Source: Oscillospiraceae bacterium (GTDB taxonomy: Bacteria > Bacillota > Clostridia > Oscillospirales > Ruminococcaceae). Taken from it: a stretch of DNA of 9,962 nt. Shown piece after piece: positions 6,053 to 9,962 of this stretch. The position numbers were made by a program, and so were the translations under genes. The notes under the pieces were generated by a model that did not search any database, was not told the DNA's origin, and saw only the letters and a program-made list of their open reading frames with translations. The stretch lies in assembly GCA_017440425.1 (NCBI GenBank), contig JAFSHJ010000014.1:1-9962 (forward strand), given 5' to 3'. Positions within the stretch are counted from its first letter, which is position 1. Each line of letters starts with the position of its first letter.

Positions 6053-6865
6053 ATGTTTTACGAATATTTCACAAACGTATACAGAGAAGAACCGATGCTC
6101 TGTTTTTGCGACAGGGACAAAGATCTCGAGCCGGGCATCCGCTACGGTCCCGTAATAAGAGACATATATATTATAGATTGCTGCACCGGAGGACGGGGCT
6201 CGGTCATCATAAACGGAAAAGAATTTGAGGTCAAGGCAGGGGATTGCTATATTCTTCTGCCGCAGGATACCATAATCCACACGGCGGATAAGGTGGACCC
6301 GAGAAGCGGTGTGTGGTGTGCAATAAACGGCGCAAGAGTGGGGAGAGATCTTGTGCGAGCGGGAATAACCTCTCAAAAGCCCTTTGCTCCGGCAGGGGCA
6401 TTTGATGAGATCTGCGGATATGTGGAGCAGATGGTGCAGATGCGTGACGACACCGATCCCGGTGCAGAGCTGCGAGGCACCGCTTGTGTCTATGGCATAT
6501 TGGGTGCGCTGCTGCGATACAGCGAGGCGGCAAGCGACAAAAATCTGTGGATACAAAAAGCCATCAGTATGATGGAAACTCACTATCACCAGCAGCTGGG
6601 CGTCACCGAGATCGCCAACGAGGTGGGGCTGGAGCGAAGCTATTTCTCCACCGTGTTCAAAAACCAAACGGGACTTTCTCCCCACGAATATCTCACAACG
6701 CTGCGCATCAAAAAGGCGTGCACCCTGATGGAAAACGACAATTTGAGCGTTGCGGAAACAGCCGCATCGGTGGGGATAGACCCCCAAAACTTTGCCAGGC
6801 TGTTCAAACGGGAGATAGGTATGACTCCGAGGGAATATAAAAAACAGATAGAGACAAAGGCATAA
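6053..6865 (+). CDS. AraC-family transcriptional regulator with N-terminal cupin-like sensor domain
   Basis: From the ATG at 6053 the protein has 270 residues, a normal AraC-family length. Residues of about 30-80 form a cupin-like ligand domain, with the glycine-bearing GSVIINGKEFEVKAGDCYILLP turn typical of AraC sensor domains. The C-terminal DNA-binding domain holds two helix-turn-helix motifs. The first covers about 182-204 (GVTEIANEVGLERSYFSTVFK) and the second about 231-252 (SVAETAASVGIDPQNFARLF), ending in the family's GMTPREYKK signature. It is divergent to the ceramidase-like operon and shares its promoter interval, so control of that operon, and of itself, is the simplest reading. 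The sensed molecule is likely a sugar-like compound linked to the operon's substrate, but that is inference. A strong terminator follows directly, so the gene is transcribed alone. Confidence 0.95.
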   Translation: MFYEYFTNVYREEPMLCFCDRDKDLEPGIRYGPVIRDIYIIDCCTGGRGSVIINGKEFEVKAGDCYILLPQDTIIHTADKVDPRSGVWCAINGARVGRDLVRAGITSQKPFAPAGAFDEICGYVEQMVQMRDDTDPGAELRGTACVYGILGALLRYSEAASDKNLWIQKAISMMETHYHQQLGVTEIANEVGLERSYFSTVFKNQTGLSPHEYLTTLRIKKACTLMENDNLSVAETAASVGIDPQNFARLFKREIGMTPREYKKQIETKA

Positions 6866-6869
6866 GGAT

Positions 6870-6904
6870 AACTGAGCCCTTTTAGGCGGGCTCAGTTGTT
6901 TTTT
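6870..6904 (+). terminator. Intrinsic terminator of the AraC-family regulator gene
   Basis: AACTGAGCCC (6870-6879) pairs perfectly with GGGCTCAGTT (6888-6897) around an 8-base loop. A G and six T residues follow (6898-6904). It starts four bases after the stop codon. Confidence 0.94.
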
Positions 6905-6936
6905 GGAATAATTATTAAAATTCTAAAAAATTTTAC

Positions 6937-6966
6937 TTACATCCAAGGGTTGAAATGTGGTAGAAT
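6937..6966 (+). promoter_or_regulatory. Probable promoter of the CarD-like gene
   Basis: TAGAAT (6961-6966) is a good -10 box. The best -35 match at workable spacing is a weak TTACAT (6937-6942), 18 bases upstream. Because the gene is flanked by a terminator on the left it needs a promoter here, and the -10 position suits a short leader of about 18 bases. The -35 call is uncertain. Confidence 0.5.
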
Positions 6967-6990
6967 AGAGATAAGAAGGGGTGGATTTTT

Positions 6991-7512
6991 ATGTATAATG
7001 CAGGTGAATTGATAGTATACGGGAGCACGGGCGTGTGCAGAATTGTTGAAATAGCACCGATGAACCGCCCGAACATGAGTAAAGATACGCTATATTACAC
7101 GTTGGAGCCGCTCTATCAGGACGGTATCATCTATGTTCCGGTGGATAACAACAAGGTGTTTATGCGCGACGTTATCTCCCGAGAGCAGGCAGAACAGATA
7201 ATTGATATGATACCCAAAATTGAAGAGGCATACAAAACGTCGGATAAAAATGTGACGGATAATTTCAAAGAGGCATTTGCCTCTCACAACTGCACCGATT
7301 TGGTGGAGCTTATAGTATCGATATACAACAAAAAGCAATATGTGCAGGCGCACCACAGACAGCTGGGACAGATGGACGTGCGCTATATGAAACGGGCAGA
7401 AGAACTGCTCTACGGCGAGTTTGCCATTGCGCTGAACATTCCAAAGGAGAAAGTTCAAAGCTACATAGGAAAACGCATTGAAGAGATGAAAGAGAACGAG
7501 CCCAAAGAATAA
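6991..7512 (+). CDS. CarD-family transcriptional regulator
   Basis: This 173-residue protein opens with YNAGELIVYGSTGVCRIVEI (2-21), the Tudor-like RNA polymerase-interacting domain shared by CarD and the transcription-repair coupling factor Mfd. It continues with YYTLEPLYQDGIIYVPVDN (35-53), another recognisable block of that domain. Residues from about 64 on form a mostly helical C-terminal domain, as in CarD, where it contacts DNA at the promoter. Proteins of this family bind the polymerase beta subunit and adjust open-complex stability, often at rRNA and growth-linked promoters. The ATG at 6991 has a purine-rich AAGGGG site about ten bases before it. The gene has its own promoter and terminator, so it appears to stand alone. 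It is divergent in nothing from the family length; which promoters it affects in this organism cannot be read here. Confidence 0.9.
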   Translation: MYNAGELIVYGSTGVCRIVEIAPMNRPNMSKDTLYYTLEPLYQDGIIYVPVDNNKVFMRDVISREQAEQIIDMIPKIEEAYKTSDKNVTDNFKEAFASHNCTDLVELIVSIYNKKQYVQAHHRQLGQMDVRYMKRAEELLYGEFAIALNIPKEKVQSYIGKRIEEMKENEPKE

Positions 7513-7517
7513 ACAAA

Positions 7518-7556
7518 ACCGTGCGAAGAACTTCTTCGCACGGTAGTTTTTTGTTT
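7518..7556. terminator. Bidirectional terminator between two convergent genes
   Basis: ACCGTGCGAAG (7518-7528) pairs with CTTCGCACGGT (7534-7544) around a 5-base loop. On the plus strand AG and six T residues follow (7547-7552), ending the CarD-like transcript. On the minus strand TTTTG and further T-rich sequence follows, ending the mutarotase-like transcript. Both stop codons lie within about 12 bases of the structure. Confidence 0.92.
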
Positions 7557-8214
7557 ATTTTTGTGCCCACACAAGCTTAACGCTGTCGTGTTTTTCGCCG
7601 GTCAGCCAGTCCACGTCGTCGGTGATCCAATCCATAATTTCAAGACCTCTTGTCTCCCATGCAATGGTAGCGGCAAGCTCTTCCTCGGTTTTTTCGTGGT
7701 CAAAGGCGCGGACAAGCTCGCAGTAGCCGAAGATGTAACGCTGTGTGTGCCAAATGGTGAAGTTGCTGTCGGGACCTTCACGCAGGGTATCGCCGTGGGA
7801 GGCGGCAAGCTCATCGTGGCGGCGCTTGTATTCCTCCTCGCAGCCGGGTTTAAGGCAGGTGGCAAACACTCTGTGGCGTATCAGCGATTTATCCTCACGC
7901 ACAATGCCGATATCGCTGTACATCAGCCGCATAGGCTGGGTGAAGCCGTTGCCCAAAATTTCACCGCAGGCAGACACAGCATCGCCGAAAGCCTTCAGCG
8001 CAGCCTTGTCCTCATCGGTGAGGGTGTATTCCTTGGTTATCTCGTAATAGCCGAAAGCAAAACCGGAGACATACCAAATGGAGAAGTTGTCAACCCCACG
8101 CTTTTCGCAAAGGGCAGAGATATCTGCAGGCATATTATCAAACAAAGCTATAAAATCATCAAGAGCGCCGTTGTTGAGTTTAACAAGAAAAGGTTCTCTT
8201 TTGAGAATGGACAT
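7555..8214 (-). CDS. Tandem L-rhamnose mutarotase-like (DUF718) protein, 219 residues
   Basis: The protein contains two repeats of the ferredoxin-like L-rhamnose mutarotase fold (RhaM, formerly DUF718), whose usual single-domain members are about 105 residues. RhaM interconverts alpha and beta L-rhamnose in the cytoplasm. Counting from the ATG at 8214, the second repeat begins near residue 113 with RHRVFATCLKPGCEEEYKRRHDEL, keeping the catalytic-type Tyr129 and His133, then NFTIWHTQRYIFGYCEL. The first repeat (about 9-59) has the parallel VDNFSIWYVSGFAFGYYEI block, but Phe21 and Phe25 replace the Tyr and His, so it looks catalytically dead. A TTG six bases upstream is in frame but sits one base from the AAAGGAG site, which instead suits the ATG at seven bases. 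No rhamnose genes are nearby, so the sugar handled is open. It has its own strong promoter. Confidence 0.82.
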   Translation of the reverse strand: MSILKREPFLVKLNNGALDDFIALFDNMPADISALCEKRGVDNFSIWYVSGFAFGYYEITKEYTLTDEDKAALKAFGDAVSACGEILGNGFTQPMRLMYSDIGIVREDKSLIRHRVFATCLKPGCEEEYKRRHDELAASHGDTLREGPDSNFTIWHTQRYIFGYCELVRAFDHEKTEEELAATIAWETRGLEIMDWITDDVDWLTGEKHDSVKLVWAQK

Positions 8215-8221
8215 AAACAAG

Positions 8222-8228
8222 CTCCTTT
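8222..8228 (-). promoter_or_regulatory. Ribosome site that fixes the mutarotase-like start
   Basis: AAAGGAG on the minus strand is seven bases before the ATG at 8214. The in-frame TTG at 8220 is only one base away from it, too close to be used. Confidence 0.8.
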
Positions 8229-8247
8229 CAAAGCAGAATATACATTG

Positions 8248-8276
8248 ATTTTAACCCTTGGCGAAAAAAATGTCAA
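8248..8276 (-). promoter_or_regulatory. Strong sigma-A-type promoter of the mutarotase-like gene
   Basis: A perfect TTGACA (8271-8276) and TAAAAT (8248-8253) are separated by exactly 17 bases on the minus strand. Transcription would begin near 8241, about 27 bases before the ATG. This is the closest match to consensus in the window. Confidence 0.87.
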
Positions 8277-8315
8277 TCGGTTTGGGGCAGGCAGAAAAAA
8301 TAATAGCTTAAATTG

Positions 8316-8351
8316 CAAAAAGCGGATAAGTCTTTTCAAACTTATCCGCTT
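8316..8351 (-). terminator. Intrinsic terminator of lysA
   Basis: On the minus strand AAGCGGATAAG (8341-8351) pairs with CTTATCCGCTT (8320-8330) around a 10-base loop, followed by a short T run ending near 8317. It begins 10 bases after the lysA stop. The T run is short, but the stem is perfect at 11 pairs. Confidence 0.82.
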
Positions 8352-8361
8352 AATTCTTTTG

Positions 8362-9663
8362 TCAGTCGAGGTCGTTGCGTATAACATCCTCAAGGGTTTC
8401 GCCTTTTACCACAACACGGGAGCTGCCGCCGCTTACCATGACCACGGGAGGACGGGGGATGCGGTTATAGTTGGAGGACATAGAGTAGTTGTAGGCGCCG
8501 GTTGCAAAAACAGCAACAAGGTCACCGGGTTTGACCTCCTGCAGCTGCATATCCTTGCCGATGAGGTCGCCGCTTTCGCAGCATTTGCCTGCAACGGTAA
8601 CGGTCTTGCTGCGGGGAGAAGCTGCATTCTTCACGGCAGAGATCTCATACTGTGCGCCGTAGAGAGCGTAGCGGGGGTTGTCGGTCATGCCGCCGTCAAT
8701 GGAGACATAGGTGCGGATGGAGGGGATCTCCTTAACGGCACCAACGGTGTAAAGTGTGATGCCGGCAGGTCCGGAGATGGAGCGGCCCGGCTCAAAATAG
8801 AGCTTGGGTACATTGAGTCCCAGCTTTGCGCATTCGTTTTTAACGGCATTAGCAACGCACTCAATGTGCTTTTCATAGTCAACGGGCGTGTTGTTTTGGG
8901 TATATTTAATGCCGAAGCCGCCGCCGAGGTTGAGTCCGGGGATCTCGGTGCCCAGCTCGTCCTTGACCTTTTTCATAAGTCCCAGCATAATTGCGGAGGC
9001 ATATTCGTATGGATCCACCTCAAAAATCTGGGATCCGATGTGGCAGTGCAGGCTCTTGAGGGTGAGGTGTTTGCAGGAGAGTGCGGCCTTGATAGCCTCA
9101 AAAGCTTCGCCTGTCTCAAGTGCAAAACCGAACTTACTGTCGATCTGACCTGTCATGATAAAGTCGTGGGTGTGAGCGTCAACGCCGGGCTTGATGCGGA
9201 GCATGATGCCCACATTTTTGCCTGCGGCTTCCGCAATTCCGTTGAGAGTTTCCAGCTCGGAGAGGTTGTCCACAACAACAGCACCGATGTTGCTGTTGAC
9301 GGCAAACACAAGCTCGCTGTATTTTTTGTTGTTGCCGTGGAAGACGATGCGCTCTGCAGGGAAGTTTGCGCTGAGGGCGGTGAAAAGCTCTCCCTCGGAA
9401 ACAACGTCAAGACCGAAACCCTCTTCTGCGGCAATTTTGCACATTGCCTTGCAGCAGAAGGATTTGCTGGCATAGAGCACAAGTCCGTTTCCGCCGCAGA
9501 AATTATCAAGGGCGGATTTATAACGGCGGCAGTTTTTGCGCAGAAGATCCTCGTCCATAACGTAGAGAGGAGTGCCGTATTTTTCGGCAAGCTCGGTGCA
9601 GTCAATGCCGCCAATGGTGAGATTGCCTTTTGCATTTACATCAATGTTGTCAGATACGAACAT
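8362..9663 (-). CDS. lysA: Diaminopimelate decarboxylase
   Basis: LysA removes carbon dioxide from meso-diaminopimelate to make L-lysine, the last step of lysine synthesis, in the cytoplasm. The 433-residue length is normal. The fold-type III PLP barrel shows LYASKSF with the Schiff-base Lys67, the LHCHIGSQI motif (205-213), the phosphate-binding LGGGFGIKY (246-254), EPGRS (291-295) and SIDGGMTDNPR (321-331). The C-terminal part has the CESGD motif (362-366), whose Cys and Glu serve the partner active site in the dimer, and GAYNYSMSSNYN (389-400). The substrate-contacting EPGRS and CESGD separate it from ornithine/arginine decarboxylases. The ribosome site is weak (GTAGG, seven bases before the ATG). 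It follows engB by 56 bases and may be read through from it. No lysine riboswitch fits in that gap. Confidence 0.97.
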   Translation of the reverse strand: MFVSDNIDVNAKGNLTIGGIDCTELAEKYGTPLYVMDEDLLRKNCRRYKSALDNFCGGNGLVLYASKSFCCKAMCKIAAEEGFGLDVVSEGELFTALSANFPAERIVFHGNNKKYSELVFAVNSNIGAVVVDNLSELETLNGIAEAAGKNVGIMLRIKPGVDAHTHDFIMTGQIDSKFGFALETGEAFEAIKAALSCKHLTLKSLHCHIGSQIFEVDPYEYASAIMLGLMKKVKDELGTEIPGLNLGGGFGIKYTQNNTPVDYEKHIECVANAVKNECAKLGLNVPKLYFEPGRSISGPAGITLYTVGAVKEIPSIRTYVSIDGGMTDNPRYALYGAQYEISAVKNAASPRSKTVTVAGKCCESGDLIGKDMQLQEVKPGDLVAVFATGAYNYSMSSNYNRIPRPPVVMVSGGSSRVVVKGETLEDVIRNDLD

Positions 9664-9719
9664 TTTAGTACCTACTTTCGTATAAAGAGATATAAAATAT
9701 ACAAATAGTATATAAAATT

Positions 9720-9962
9720 TTAGTCTTCGAGCACTTCCGACAGAATCTCTTTAAGTTCGGGAATGCCTTCGCCGGTCTCGGAGCTTGCCACGATATAGGT
9801 GATATCTTCAAAGCAGGGGATCTCATTTGCAAAACCTTCCATGCGTTCGGCACGCTGACGGGCAGAGATCTTGTCTGCTTTTGTGAAAACGATTATCATG
9901 GGGAACTCGTCTTCGATGAGATAGTTTATCATGTTGATATCGTCTTTGGAGGGGGCATGGCG
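9720..9962 (-). CDS. engB: Ribosome-assembly GTPase EngB (YsxC/YihA), 5' part missing
   Basis: Eighty C-terminal residues are visible, from the window edge to the stop at 9720. They begin with RHAPSKDDINMINYLI, the stretch after the G3 motif in YsxC/EngB, where full proteins read D-x-RH-x-P-x-x-xD. The G4 guanine-specificity motif is TKADK, and the later ASSETGEGI matches the G5 region. The family is about 195-200 residues long, so the P-loop and switch regions lie outside the window. EngB is a TRAFAC-class GTPase needed for late assembly of the 50S ribosomal subunit. The next gene downstream is lysA. The call rests on the C-terminal third but the motif match is close. Confidence 0.9.
   Translation of the reverse strand, partial: RHAPSKDDINMINYLIEDEFPMIIVFTKADKISARQRAERMEGFANEIPCFEDITYIVASSETGEGIPELKEILSEVLED

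Noticed and set aside
7561..9708. A 715-codon open frame on the plus strand across the mutarotase-like gene and lysA
   Set aside because: Same cause: codon-aligned antisense of genes that avoid TTA, CTA and TCA. The sense frames are lysA and a mutarotase-like protein with clear motifs, promoter and terminators.
1..9962. CRISPR array, insertion sequence, prophage or toxin-antitoxin genes
   Set aside because: No regularly spaced repeats, transposase, integrase or phage protein motifs, and no small paired toxin/antitoxin frames with ribosome sites were seen on either strand.

Overview
The window looks like chromosome from an anaerobic, low-to-mid GC Firmicute of the class Clostridia, possibly a gut Oscillospirales-type bacterium. 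The signs are strong Shine-Dalgarno sites, sigma-A-like promoters, compact intrinsic terminators, a CarD-family regulator and moderate GC. This placement is inference from style; no marker gene in the window fixes the taxon. Seven complete genes and two partial ones are visible. All are on the minus strand except an AraC-type regulator and a CarD-like gene.

Left region (1-1910, minus strand). A creatininase-family metallo-amidohydrolase is followed, after 18 bases, by a two-domain GNAT-like acyltransferase that runs off the left edge. The pair has its own promoter at 1882-1910. Between that promoter and the next operon's terminator (2083-2119) lies an 80-base element at 1973-2052. It folds as a 13-pair outer stem enclosing three hairpins with no unpaired base at the junction.

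Central region (2083-6904). A three-gene minus-strand operon runs from a ceramidase-like putative amidase, through a DegT-type PLP aminotransferase, to a Gfo/Idh/MocA dehydrogenase, and ends at a strong terminator. A divergent AraC-family regulator with a cupin-like sensor domain reads the other way. The two promoters share one short interval, with -10 boxes six bases apart, so RNA polymerase probably cannot occupy both at once. The gene set suggests a pathway: an amidase frees an amine, the aminotransferase swaps amine and ketone, and the dehydrogenase swaps ketone and alcohol. This fits an N-acylated amino sugar or aminocyclitol, used either for breakdown or, in reverse, for synthesis. The substrate is unknown.

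Right region (6905-9962). A CarD-like regulator is followed by a bidirectional terminator shared with a convergent protein made of two L-rhamnose mutarotase-like repeats, the first of which has lost the catalytic Tyr/His. Next come lysA (diaminopimelate decarboxylase) and the 3' end of engB (ribosome-assembly GTPase), both ordinary housekeeping genes.

The best candidates for something undescribed are the junction-perfect cloverleaf element and the amidase/aminotransferase/dehydrogenase operon with its interlocked promoters. Neither can be shown to be new from sequence alone.
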